The notes below the pieces were generated by a model. It made no database searches. It saw only the letters and a list, made by a program, of their open reading frames with translations, and was not told where the DNA came from. The translations under genes were made by a program, and so were the position numbers. 64,000 bases of DNA from Bradyrhizobium yuanmingense (GTDB lineage Bacteria; Pseudomonadota; Alphaproteobacteria; Rhizobiales; Xanthobacteraceae), in assembly GCF_900094575.1 (NCBI RefSeq), contig NZ_FMAE01000002.1:310001-374000 (forward strand), given 5' to 3'. Shown one piece after another: positions 17,854 to 25,921 of this stretch; position 1 is the first letter of the stretch; each line of letters starts with the position of its first letter.

Positions 17854-18578
17854 CGTTTGATCCGTTTGGAGATTTTGCGACGCGCGGTTATTTGCGCAAC
17901 GTCGCGAAGGCCAAAGATCCCGGAATCGTTCAGCGCCTCCTGCACAATTCCTTTCTGACCGGCATCGATGCAGCCTTGGATCATCTCAAGGCGCAGCCTT
18001 CCCTAAGCTACGCCGATGTCCTCCAAACACACAAAACGCTCTTTGAAGGAGTGTTCCCCTGGGCTGGAGAGGACCGTCATACGAACGCGTCCCACATCTT
18101 CGTAAAGAAGGGCTCAGTGATCTTCGCCCATCCCAATGACATCCGCAAAGCTATCGACTACGCGTTGGAGAAGGGACAAGACGAGGCGTTCATGGCGGAA
18201 AAGCCCGGCGAAGTGATGGGCTATCTCGCCTATGGCCATCCATTCCTGGACGGCAATGGCCGCACTATCATGCTGATCCATGCGGAACTTGCGCGGCGTG
18301 CAGGCATCAGCATCGATTGGGCCGCCACGGACAAAGTTCAGTATCTCGCAGCCCTGACGCCGAAGCTCGAAGAGCCGGGCAAGGGCAAACTTGATGCTTA
18401 CCTTAAGCCATTCATCCGCAAGGGCTTGGAGAGCAGCATCGCCGACGGGATCAAGGCCGCGCCGGGCCTGGACGGCGGCAACGCAGACACAGTCGCAGGC
18501 GAGACGAGCAATCCAATGCTCCAGGCGCAATACGAAGAGCAAAAAGCCAAGCGCAACGGCGGGCGAGACTTGCAATGA
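17850..18578 (+). CDS. Fic family protein (probable AMP-transferase)
   Basis: Protein of 242 residues with a central Fic fold. The catalytic motif is HPFLDGNGRTIM (about residues 130-141). The His, Asp, GNGR anion-binding loop and first Arg are all present, but the second Arg of the usual HxFx(D/E)GNGRxxR motif is Met. The segment FVKKGSVIFAHP is the likely target-docking flap. Known Fic enzymes transfer AMP to Tyr/Thr/Ser of target proteins. The start is GTG 17850, overlapping the putative antitoxin stop; the stop overlaps the next gene's ATG (ATGA). Tail residues beyond 200 look disordered. Codon use is less GC-biased than in neighbours, which hints at acquisition. Confidence 0.88.
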   Translation: MTFDPFGDFATRGYLRNVAKAKDPGIVQRLLHNSFLTGIDAALDHLKAQPSLSYADVLQTHKTLFEGVFPWAGEDRHTNASHIFVKKGSVIFAHPNDIRKAIDYALEKGQDEAFMAEKPGEVMGYLAYGHPFLDGNGRTIMLIHAELARRAGISIDWAATDKVQYLAALTPKLEEPGKGKLDAYLKPFIRKGLESSIADGIKAAPGLDGGNADTVAGETSNPMLQAQYEEQKAKRNGGRDLQ

Positions 18579-19474
18579 CAATCCTGGTCACCGGTAGCGC
18601 TGGCCATCTCGGGGAGGCGGTCCTGCGGACGCTCCGTGGGCGCGGGTCGCCCGCCCGCGGCGTCGATCTCAAGCCCTCCCCCTTCACCGATGCCGTCGGC
18701 TCCATCGTCGATCCCGCCTTCGTGCGGCGCCAGATGGACGGCGTCACTGCCGTGATCCACACCGCGACGCTGCACAAGCCGCATGTGGCGACCCATTCCA
18801 AGCAGGATTTTGTCGACACCAACGTGTCAGGAACGCTGAACCTGCTCGAGGCGGCGGTGTGGGTCACCGAGGAGCTGCCATCGGTGCCGAAGAACATCTA
18901 CGGCACGACCAAGCTGATGGCCGAGAACCTCTGCGAGCTGTTCTTTCGCGAGCGCGCGCTACCGATCGTGGTTCTGCGGACCTCGCGCTTCTTTCCGGAG
19001 GACGACGACGATCCGGCGATGCGATCGGCCTACACGCTGGACAACGCGCAGGCCAACGAGCTGCTCTACCGCCGGCTGGATATCGCGGACGCAGTGAGCG
19101 CGCATCTGCTCGCCGTCGAGCGTGCGCCCGGCATCGGCTTCGCCCGCTACATCGTCTCGGCGACGAGCCCGTTCGAGCAACGTCATCTCGGAGCGCTGGC
19201 GCGCGATGCCGCCGGCGTCGTGCGCGAGCTCTATCCGGAGTGCGCGCAGCTCTATGCGGCGCGCGGCTGGCGGCTCTTCCCCGCGATTGACCGGGTCTAT
19301 GTCAACGAGCGCGCGCGGCGGGAGCTCGGCTGGCGACCCGAATTCGACTTCGCGCATGTGCTGCGCAGCCTGCGCGATGGCCGCGACGTCCGCAGCACGC
19401 TGGCGCGTGAGGTCGGATCGAAAGGCTACCACGACACGCTGTTCGACGACGGACCCTACCCCGTCGCCCCGTGA
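18575..19474 (+). pseudogene. NAD-dependent epimerase/dehydratase with internal deletion
   Basis: Extended SDR protein, 299 residues and in frame throughout. The N-terminal NAD motif TGSAGHLG and the catalytic YxxxK (YGTTK) are present. Between NLLEAAV and WVTEELPSVPKNIY, roughly 25 residues are missing compared with normal extended SDRs. That segment normally holds the beta-strand with the catalytic Ser/Thr. The enzyme is therefore probably inactive or altered; I mark it as a likely pseudogene, but a functional truncated form cannot be excluded. It overlaps the Fic stop by 4 bases (ATGA), with no clear ribosome-binding site of its own. The substrate is unknown. Confidence 0.6.
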
Positions 19475-19855
19475 GCGCCGCGATTATTTTACTCGACGCT
19501 TCAAATGATTGTCCGGCGTCACCGCGCGCGGATCAACTTGCGCAGTTCTACTGTGCATGGGGTTGTTTTCGCACTTTTGTATGCCCACCCCGGCGGACCG
19601 CCTGACGACGTTGCGCGCGCGCTGTTGATTCCGCGTTGCAGCGCGAGGCGCGGTCGTCGCAGCGTTCATCCGTTCATTGACATTCCGTCTCAATTTTTGC
19701 TGCGCGCAGCCGCGCTGCATCCGGCGCGCTTCTCACGATGGGCAGATGTGCTACCCTTTTTGCGTCTGTCGTCCCGACGGGCTCAAGACTTCGCCTCTCG
19801 ACTAGCAAAACAAAATAACGCGCAGCCCTGATGGCTGCCTTAGGGGAGTGATGCG
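19475..19855. other. Intergenic region before the PQQ-type dehydrogenase
   Basis: About 380 bases without a supported gene. One open frame (19505-19831) is Arg-rich with no recognisable features, so I treat it as chance. The region is T-rich relative to its surroundings and presumably contains the dehydrogenase promoter. Confidence 0.4.
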
Positions 19856-21130
19856 ATGACATCGATGTTCCATCGATCCGTGTTGGCGCTTGCAGCCGTG
19901 GCCCTTCTCGCGGGGACCGGCGCCGGCAACGCGCAGCAGCAGGACAAGAACAAGCCGCTGAAGAAATACGATTCCAGCACCAAGGAGTTCTGGACCCATC
20001 CGCCGGATGACTGGTTCCTCGGTGACGAGACCGAGGCGCAGAAGGGCCTCGCGCCGCCGTCGGGCCCGCCGACCGGCGCCTCCGACGCCGAGCTCGCCAA
20101 CATCGTCAAGAAGATCAAGCTGCCGCCGGGCTTCAAGATCGAGGTCTACGCCTCCGGCGTGCTGGCCGCGCGGCAGATGGCCTGGGGTGACAAGGGCACG
20201 TTGTTCGTCGGCTCGTTCGGTCTCGGCAACGTCTATGCCATCAAGGACAACAACGGAAAGAAAGAGGTCAAGACCGTCCTCAAGGGCCTCAACATGCCCA
20301 CCGGTCTCGCCTTCAAGGACGGCGCGCTCTATGTCATCGCCGTCGACAAGCTGATCCGCTACGACAACGCCGAAGCCAATCTCGACAATCTCGGCCAGGG
20401 CAAGGTCGTTTATGACGACATGCCGTCCTATGCCGCGCATGGCTGGAAGTACATCGCGGTCGACAAGGAAGGCTGGTTCTTCCTGCCGTTCGGCCCGCCC
20501 TTCAACATCGGCATTCCGCCGACCAGCGTGTCGCAGATCCGGCGCGTCGATCCCAAGACCGGCAACGCCGAAATCTGGGCGCTCGGCGTCCGCAACTCGG
20601 TCGGCGGCGACGTCGATCCGCGCACCGGCAAGCTCTGGTTCACGGAGAATGCCCGCGACTGGGTCAGCGATGATCTGCCCTCGGACAAGCTGAACATGAT
20701 CAACCGGATCGGCGAGCATTTCGGCTATCCCTATTGCCATCAGGGCAATCTGCCTGACGACAAGTTCGCGATGGGCCACAAATGCTCCGAGTTCACGCCG
20801 CCCGTACTGAACCTCGGTGCCCATGTCGCACCGCTCGGCATGAAGTTCTACACCGGCGACCAGTTCCCCGCCGACTACAAGAACAACATCCTGATCGCGG
20901 AGCACGGCTCCTGGAATCGCCACAAGTACCAGGGCGCGCGCATCGTGCGGGTGATCGTCGGGCCTGACGGCAAGAACCCGAAGCGGGAGGTCTTCGCCTC
21001 CGGCTGGCTCGAGGGTGACCAGGGCTATCTCGGCCGTCCCAACGACATCATCATCGCCAAGGACGGATCAATCCTTGTGGCCGACGATTGGGCCGGCGCG
21101 ATCTATCGCATCAGCTACAGCAAGAAGTAG
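19856..21130 (+). CDS. PQQ-dependent sugar dehydrogenase (sorbosone dehydrogenase-like)
   Basis: Secreted protein of 424 residues with a signal peptide (SVLALAAVALLAGTGAGNA) and a six-bladed beta-propeller of the soluble glucose/sorbosone dehydrogenase type. Recognisable segments are LPPGFKIEVYASGVLAARQMAWG, GLNMPTGLAFKDGALYVI, WALGVRNSVGGDVDPRTGKLWFTENARD and IAEHGSWNRHKYQGARIVRV. These match the PQQ-binding propeller family, so oxidation of a sugar or aldose in the periplasm is likely; the substrate is not determined. A diheme cytochrome c gene follows on the same strand and may accept the electrons. A hairpin terminator ends the unit. Confidence 0.88.
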   Translation: MTSMFHRSVLALAAVALLAGTGAGNAQQQDKNKPLKKYDSSTKEFWTHPPDDWFLGDETEAQKGLAPPSGPPTGASDAELANIVKKIKLPPGFKIEVYASGVLAARQMAWGDKGTLFVGSFGLGNVYAIKDNNGKKEVKTVLKGLNMPTGLAFKDGALYVIAVDKLIRYDNAEANLDNLGQGKVVYDDMPSYAAHGWKYIAVDKEGWFFLPFGPPFNIGIPPTSVSQIRRVDPKTGNAEIWALGVRNSVGGDVDPRTGKLWFTENARDWVSDDLPSDKLNMINRIGEHFGYPYCHQGNLPDDKFAMGHKCSEFTPPVLNLGAHVAPLGMKFYTGDQFPADYKNNILIAEHGSWNRHKYQGARIVRVIVGPDGKNPKREVFASGWLEGDQGYLGRPNDIIIAKDGSILVADDWAGAIYRISYSKK

Positions 21131-21144
21131 CGCGATCGGACGCA

Positions 21145-21180
21145 GAGGCTGCGGCGGCCGGGAGGTGCCGCAGCCTCCTT
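21145..21180 (+). terminator. Terminator-like hairpin after the PQQ dehydrogenase
   Basis: Perfect 11-bp stem (GAGGCTGCGGC and complement) with an 11-nt loop, followed by CTTAATTCT. It lies 15 nt after the stop codon. The modest T-content suggests partial termination before the cytochrome gene. Confidence 0.6.
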
Positions 21181-21200
21181 AATTCTAAAATCTCATGCTG

Positions 21201-21296
21201 TCGTTCCGGATTGCGCGGTAGCGCAAGTCCGGAACCCATAACCCCGGCTCGTGGTTATGGATTCCGGGCTCGTGCTCCGCACGCCCCGGAATGACG
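21201..21296. repeat. Dispersed palindrome, TCATTCCGGGGCGC family
   Basis: Inverted ends TCGTTCCGGA and TCCGGAATGACGA, with internal inverted pieces around GGTTATGGATTCCGGG. It lies between the PQQ dehydrogenase and cytochrome c genes, just before the cytochrome ATG. Confidence 0.7.
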
Positions 21297-21322
21297 AGCT
21301 CGATAGATCGGAATCCTTCCCC

Positions 21323-21916
21323 ATGCGCCGGCAGTTCATTTCGCACGCAATCAGCGTGTTTGCGCTCCTGACGCTCGGCGCCTTCCCAGCCGAAGCCGCC
21401 GACAATGCCGCGATCAAGGAGAAGGCCGCCGCCTGCTCCGGCTGCCACGGCGAGAACGGCATTTCGCAGACCGAGAACATCCCCTCGCTCGCCGGCCAGC
21501 CCGATCAATTCCTGCAATGGCAGCTCGTGTTCTTCCGCGCCGGCGCGCGCAAGAACGATCAGATGCAGCCGATCGTGGAAGGGATCACCAACGAGGACAT
21601 CCGCAATTTTGGCGCTTACTTCGCCTCGCTGGCGCCGCCGAAGGGACCCGAAGACGGGGATCCCGACCTGTCGAAGAAGGGGGCGCAGGTGGCCGCCGGC
21701 CGCCGCTGCGCCTCATGCCATACCGACAGCTATGCCGGCACCAAGGCGGTGGCGCGGCTCGCGGGGCAACGTGAGGAATATCTCGTCAAGGCGCTGCACG
21801 ATTACAAGGCCGGCCAGCGTGTCGGCGGCGGCGTCGCCGCGATGGCCGACGTCGCCTATCACATGAGCGATGAGGAAATTACCGCCGTGTCGCACTATCT
21901 CGCGCATTTGAAATAG
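21323..21916 (+). CDS. Diheme cytochrome c (c4-like)
   Basis: Periplasmic electron carrier of 197 residues with a signal peptide (HAISVFALLTLGAFPAEA) and two class I haem domains. Each has a CxxCH site: CSGCH (about residue 39) and CASCH (about residue 133). Methionine ligands are plausible in QMQPIVEGIT and VAAMADVAYH. ATG 21323 is chosen because it begins the signal peptide; the longer frame runs into a dispersed repeat. It probably accepts electrons from the PQQ-type dehydrogenase upstream, an inference from order and strand. Confidence 0.9.
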   Translation: MRRQFISHAISVFALLTLGAFPAEAADNAAIKEKAAACSGCHGENGISQTENIPSLAGQPDQFLQWQLVFFRAGARKNDQMQPIVEGITNEDIRNFGAYFASLAPPKGPEDGDPDLSKKGAQVAAGRRCASCHTDSYAGTKAVARLAGQREEYLVKALHDYKAGQRVGGGVAAMADVAYHMSDEEITAVSHYLAHLK

Positions 21917-21943
21917 CGCTGAGCTGTTTCGGCAATCGCAGCT

Positions 21944-21982
21944 CGTCATCCGGGGCTCGCGCGGCGCGCGCCCCGGGACGAC
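21944..21982. repeat. Short palindrome related to TCATTCCGGGGCGC family
   Basis: CGTCATCCGGGGCTCGC paired with GCGCGCCCCGGGACGAC, intergenic, between convergent genes. It appears to be a compact derivative with no central spacer. Confidence 0.55.
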
Positions 21983-22002
21983 ACCGAATGTGTGGTTACG
22001 CC

Positions 22003-22926
22003 CTACCCCGCCCGCTGCCTCTCATATGCCTTCAGATGCGTATACGCGATGCGCAGCTTCGGCACCGGCACCTTGGCCGCGTCGGCGCGCGCGATGAGAT
22101 CGCCGATGACGTGGTCGGCCTCGACAGGCAGGCCCGCCTTGATGTCGCGGAACATCGATGCCGTCAGCGGCGAGCCCTCGGTGGTGAGATTGCCTTTGAC
22201 GCGATCGAAGAACGGGCCGCCCGGCGGATAGCCGGACGCCGTGGCAACCGCGCTGGTCTCATCCAGCATGCCGAGCAGGAACTCCCGGCCGCCGGGCGCG
22301 GCGAGGATATTGCCGACGGAAGTCCGCATCAGGCTGGTGCTTGCAGCGAGCGAGGACAGGAACACCCACTTCTCCCACATGTCCTGCATGATGTTCTGGC
22401 TGGCGCTGGCGCCATGGATGCCGCTCTTGAAGGCCTCGTCGATCGCCTTCACCCGGTCCGACATCCCGCCGTCGCGCTCGCCGTAGCTGAGCGACTGCAT
22501 CGGCTGGAGCTGCACCACCTCGCGCTTCTCGTTCAGCGTGGCCGCAATGGCGCAGAGGCCGCCGAGTACGCGCTCCTTGCCGAACTTCGTGTCCAGCGTG
22601 TCGAGATGCTTCATGCCGTTGAGCATCGGGATGATTGCGGTGTTCGGCCCCACCGCGGGGGCGAACGACTTGATGGCATCGTCGAGGTCGAATGCCTTGC
22701 AGCTGAGCAGCACGACGTCGAACGTGTCCTTGATTGCGTCGGCCTGAACCGTCGGCGGGTTCTTCAAGGTCACATCGCCGTTCGGGCTCTTGATAACGAG
22801 GCCGGCGCTCGCGAGCTCGTCGGCGCGGCGAGGCCTAACCAGGAAGGTCACGTCGCGGCCGGCCTGCAACAGCCTGCCACCGAAATAGCCGCCGATGGCG
22901 CCGGCGCCGACCACGAGGATGCGCAT
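22003..22926 (-). CDS. panE: 2-dehydropantoate 2-reductase (ketopantoate reductase family)
   Basis: NADPH-dependent reductase of 307 residues. The N-terminal nucleotide-binding motif GAGAIGGYFGGRLL is perfect, with CKAFDLDDAI and PMLNGM further on. The C-terminal helical domain carries KWVFLSSLAASTSLMR, the position of the family's catalytic lysine and Ser/Asn residues. PanE converts ketopantoate to pantoate for CoA synthesis. Several paralogues of this family exist in Bradyrhizobium-like genomes, so this copy could act on another ketoacid. An SD (GGAG) precedes ATG 22926. It is followed upstream by the GCGAATGG repeat. Confidence 0.85.
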   Translation of the reverse strand: MRILVVGAGAIGGYFGGRLLQAGRDVTFLVRPRRADELASAGLVIKSPNGDVTLKNPPTVQADAIKDTFDVVLLSCKAFDLDDAIKSFAPAVGPNTAIIPMLNGMKHLDTLDTKFGKERVLGGLCAIAATLNEKREVVQLQPMQSLSYGERDGGMSDRVKAIDEAFKSGIHGASASQNIMQDMWEKWVFLSSLAASTSLMRTSVGNILAAPGGREFLLGMLDETSAVATASGYPPGGPFFDRVKGNLTTEGSPLTASMFRDIKAGLPVEADHVIGDLIARADAAKVPVPKLRIAYTHLKAYERQRAG

Positions 22927-22950
22927 GGGAGAACTCCGCTTTTACTATTG

Positions 22951-23020
22951 GCGAATGGCGAATAGGGAGTAGCGAATAGTGGGCGCGATTTCCACTCGCT
23001 ATTCGCTACTCGCCATTCGC
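22951..23020. repeat. Dispersed palindrome, GCGAATGG family (copy 2)
   Basis: Long imperfect inverted repeat (GCGAATGGCGAATAGGGAGTAGCG and its near complement). It resembles 10991-11050 in unit sequence, and lies between the panE-like gene and the DsbA-like isomerase gene. Confidence 0.6.
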
Positions 23021-23025
23021 GCGCT

Positions 23026-23640
23026 TCACTTTCCCGACACCATCTCCTCGACCTCGCGCAACTGCTCCTTGCCGAAGAACATTTCATTGCCGACGAAGAA
23101 GGTCGGCGAGCCGAAGGCGCCGCGGGCGACCGCCTCCTCGGTGTTCTTGATCAGCTTGGCCTTCACCTCGGGTTCCCCGGCGCGGGCGAACAGCTTTTGC
23201 GCATCGAGACCAGACGACGCCAGCGCCTTCGCCGCGATCTCGGGATCGTCCATCTTCTTCGGCTCGCGCCACATGTGGTGGAAGGTGGCCTCGACATATG
23301 TCTCGAACACGCCCTCGAGCTGCGCTGCGATCGCTGCGCGCATCAGGTTCAGCGTGTTGACGGGAAAGTGCGGATTCCAGACATAGGGCTGGACATGGAA
23401 GCGTTTGATGAAGCGCTCGGTCTCGACCTGCTGGAACTCCCGCTTGTTCTTGATGCCGGCGAGCGTCTCGGCCGGCGACTTGTTGTTGGTCGACTTGAAG
23501 ATGCCGCCGAGCAGGATCGGCACATATTCGAACTTGACGCCGATCCGCTGTTCGATGGCTGGAATCGCCAGATGGCTGAGATAGGCGTTGGGGCTACCGA
23601 AATCGAACAGGAATTGCGGGGCGGTGCGGGTCAAAATCAT
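23026..23640 (-). CDS. 2-hydroxychromene-2-carboxylate isomerase / DsbA-like
   Basis: Kappa-class GST/DsbA superfamily protein of 204 residues. The N-terminal FDFGSPNAYLS carries the catalytic Ser region used for glutathione, and the C-terminal AFGSPTFFVGNEMFFGKEQL is the cis-Pro thioredoxin-fold signature. Characterised relatives isomerise naphthalene breakdown products, but most genomic copies have no such pathway, and none is seen here. A glutathione-dependent isomerase of unknown substrate is the safest call. Confidence 0.88.
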   Translation of the reverse strand: MILTRTAPQFLFDFGSPNAYLSHLAIPAIEQRIGVKFEYVPILLGGIFKSTNNKSPAETLAGIKNKREFQQVETERFIKRFHVQPYVWNPHFPVNTLNLMRAAIAAQLEGVFETYVEATFHHMWREPKKMDDPEIAAKALASSGLDAQKLFARAGEPEVKAKLIKNTEEAVARGAFGSPTFFVGNEMFFGKEQLREVEEMVSGK

Positions 23641-23735
23641 TCTCCCTGGCCTGGCTTTCTGAGCGGCTTTTTCTCATTGTGGCGCAGGCCGCGCCACAGG
23701 TCCATCGTTTAATGACGGTCATAATACTTTGACCG

Positions 23736-25085
23736 TCAGATCAGGCGCTGCATCGCCCGCTTGCGCCACACCAGATGGTAATAGTCCATCTGCAGAATCA
23801 ACATGGCGCAGAACACGATGGGATAGGCGGCCCACACGCCGGTCAGGCCGACCGTGTGGCTGAGGATGATTGCAGCCGGCAGCTCGATTGCGGCGATCGC
23901 GAAGATCGACAGCAGCATCGGCGTCAACGCGACGCCGGCGCCGCGCATTGCGCCCGAGAACACCGTGGCGAGCCCGAACGGCACCGAGCTCCACAAGGCG
24001 ATGTTGAGCAATCCCTTCGCCAGATCCAGCACGGCGCCGTCGGTGATGAGGATACCGAGCACCGCGCGTGGCGCGAGGTAGATCAGCGCCACCAACCCGC
24101 CGGTCAGGACGATATTGAACGCAAGGCCCATCCGCACGATGCCGTCAAGCTGGGCCCGGTCGCCGCCGCCGACGGCCTGGGCGCCGAGGATCGAGACCGC
24201 GATCGAAATCGACATCGCCGTGAACTGGGTGTAGCCCATCACCTGGTTGACGGCGCCATAGGCCGCGGTGGCATTCGAGCCGAAGCCGTTGACGAGGCCG
24301 AGCAGCACAAGCTCGGCGATCGCCATCACCACCATGCCGATCGCGCTCGGCAGGCCGATCCCGAGGACTTTGCCGAGCACGGCGCCGTTTAGTCGGAGGT
24401 GACGCAGCAGCGTCGCATCCGGCGCGAGCGCGTGCTTTCTCCGCAGCAGATAGGCAGCCAGCACGATCAGCGTCAGCGTGTTCGAGATCGCAGCCGCCCA
24501 GGCAGCACTGGTGATGCCGACGGCCGGCAATCCGAACGTGCCGCGGATCAGCATCGGCGTCAGGATCAGGCCGATCGCCGTCGACAAGGCCAGCGCCAGC
24601 AGCGGCGTCAGTCCATCGCCGACGCCGCGGATCATCGCCGTCATCAGCAGGAAGATGAAGCCGAGCGGCATCGTCAACAGCATGATGCGCGCATAGGCGC
24701 TGGCTTCATCGAGAATGTCCGCGGGCGTGGCGAGCATCACCATCAGCGGCCGGCTGAAGATCCCGCCAACGAGTGCAATCGCTATCGAGAGCAGCAGGCC
24801 GACGGCGAGTGTCGTGCCGACGATGATCTTGATCCGGCCATGCTCGCCGGCGCCGAAGGCCTGGCCGATCAGCACGGTGGCGCCGGTGCTGAGGCCCATG
24901 ACGAAGGCGAACAGGAAGAACATCACCGGGAAGAACGCCGAGACCGCGGCGAGCGCGCCGACGCCGACCATCTGGCCGAGATAGACGTTGCTGACGGTGC
25001 CGAACAGCGATTGCAGCGCGTTGCTCAGCATCAGGGGTGCGAGAAAGCGGAGGAATGTGGTCCAGAGCGGCTTTGCGGCAGACAT
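23736..25085 (-). CDS. MATE family efflux transporter
   Basis: Na+ or H+ driven multidrug exporter of 449 residues with twelve hydrophobic segments in two similar halves. The N-half contains VGVGALAAVSAFFPVMFFLFAFVMGLSTGATVLIGQAFGAG, a typical MATE stretch. The substrate is unknown. ATG 25085 follows a GCCAAT region without a strong ribosome-binding site. Transcribed toward the isomerase gene, but the roughly 95-bp gap does not indicate an operon. Confidence 0.93.
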   Translation of the reverse strand: MSAAKPLWTTFLRFLAPLMLSNALQSLFGTVSNVYLGQMVGVGALAAVSAFFPVMFFLFAFVMGLSTGATVLIGQAFGAGEHGRIKIIVGTTLAVGLLLSIAIALVGGIFSRPLMVMLATPADILDEASAYARIMLLTMPLGFIFLLMTAMIRGVGDGLTPLLALALSTAIGLILTPMLIRGTFGLPAVGITSAAWAAAISNTLTLIVLAAYLLRRKHALAPDATLLRHLRLNGAVLGKVLGIGLPSAIGMVVMAIAELVLLGLVNGFGSNATAAYGAVNQVMGYTQFTAMSISIAVSILGAQAVGGGDRAQLDGIVRMGLAFNIVLTGGLVALIYLAPRAVLGILITDGAVLDLAKGLLNIALWSSVPFGLATVFSGAMRGAGVALTPMLLSIFAIAAIELPAAIILSHTVGLTGVWAAYPIVFCAMLILQMDYYHLVWRKRAMQRLI

Positions 25086-25173
25086 GGCATTGGCCTTTCA
25101 TCAGGGCGTGCGAAGCCGTTGCCGCGCAATGCGCGGCTCGGCCGTCGATGGGGCGTGAGAAGCGGCGCGCGGC

Positions 25174-25755
25174 TTAAGCGCGGTCGCTGTAGGCGAGCTT
25201 GACGATGTGGTCGCGGATGTCGGTCGGCCAGTCGGCGATCAGGCCGGTGAAGCGTCGCCGGTCATCCGCGAACAGGGCGCGCGAGGCTTCCTCGAACTGC
25301 GGCAGATCGCCGGCCATGGTCGACATAAAGTGGTAGGCCGCATCGCGCGCCTGCCGCTCGCGGTCCTTGTCGCCGCTGGCGCGCCTGGCTTCGTCGACGA
25401 GCTTGCGCAGCGCGACCGAAGCGCCGCCGGCCTGTGCGTTGAGCCACTCCCAGTGCCGCGGCAGCAAGGTCACCTCGCGCGCGACCACGCCGAGCTTCGG
25501 CCGGCCGCGACCGCGCGGCTCTGCGGGTGCTTCGGTCGCCTCAGCCGACGGCGGGACAAGCTTCGCCAAGCGCGCCAACACCTCGCGATCTCCACCACGC
25601 AGATCGAAGTCGATCGATCGGCCCGTGGCGTCCTCGAAGATGATGATTGGCTCGTCCGGCTGTGACGCCACCCGCTTGACGACCAGCGCGACCTCTCCAG
25701 CCGGCCCGGACACCAGGCGACGTTGTCCCTGGAAAGCGGTGAAAAATTTCTGCAT
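25174..25755 (-). CDS. DUF2239 family protein
   Basis: Protein of about 193 residues of unknown function. It has an N-terminal beta-rich half (FTAFQGQRRLVSGPAGEVALVVKR, IIIFEDATGRSIDFDLRGG), then EVTLLPRHWEWLNAQAGGASVALRKLVDEAR, which looks DNA-binding or RHH-like, and a helical C-terminus. ATG 25755 fits the family N-terminus; in-frame ATGs at 25764 and 25770 are possible, and no start has a clear ribosome-binding site. It is divergent from a GST gene, with TACCCGGGTA palindromes between, so it may repress itself or both genes. Confidence 0.75.
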   Translation of the reverse strand: MQKFFTAFQGQRRLVSGPAGEVALVVKRVASQPDEPIIIFEDATGRSIDFDLRGGDREVLARLAKLVPPSAEATEAPAEPRGRGRPKLGVVAREVTLLPRHWEWLNAQAGGASVALRKLVDEARRASGDKDRERQARDAAYHFMSTMAGDLPQFEEASRALFADDRRRFTGLIADWPTDIRDHIVKLAYSDRA

Positions 25756-25793
25756 TGGAATCATTGCCATTTTGACGATGCTGGGTTTCTTAA

Positions 25794-25803
25794 TACCCGG
25801 GTA
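25794..25803. promoter_or_regulatory. Operator-like palindrome TACCCGGGTA (site 1)
   Basis: Perfect 10-bp palindrome about 40 bp upstream of the DUF2239 gene. A near copy starts 27 bp away. Confidence 0.5.
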
Positions 25804-25820
25804 AATTACTCGCGTCAATA

Positions 25821-25830
25821 TACCCGGATA
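25821..25830. promoter_or_regulatory. Operator-like palindrome TACCCGGATA (site 2)
   Basis: One mismatch from site 1, 27 bp away start to start (about 2.6 helical turns). A further half-site ATATCCG follows at 25834-25840. Confidence 0.45.
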
Positions 25831-25921
25831 AAAATATCCGCAGCGACGGCTCGACAATGTGTTCCCGGGCTGGCACCAACGGCGCGGCCGATGACCACGA
25901 CCAAGCCTTGAGGACCCCGCG

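Noticed and set aside
19505..19831. Plus-strand 108-residue frame in an intergenic gap
   Set aside because: Arg-rich, no ribosome-binding site, no recognisable motif.
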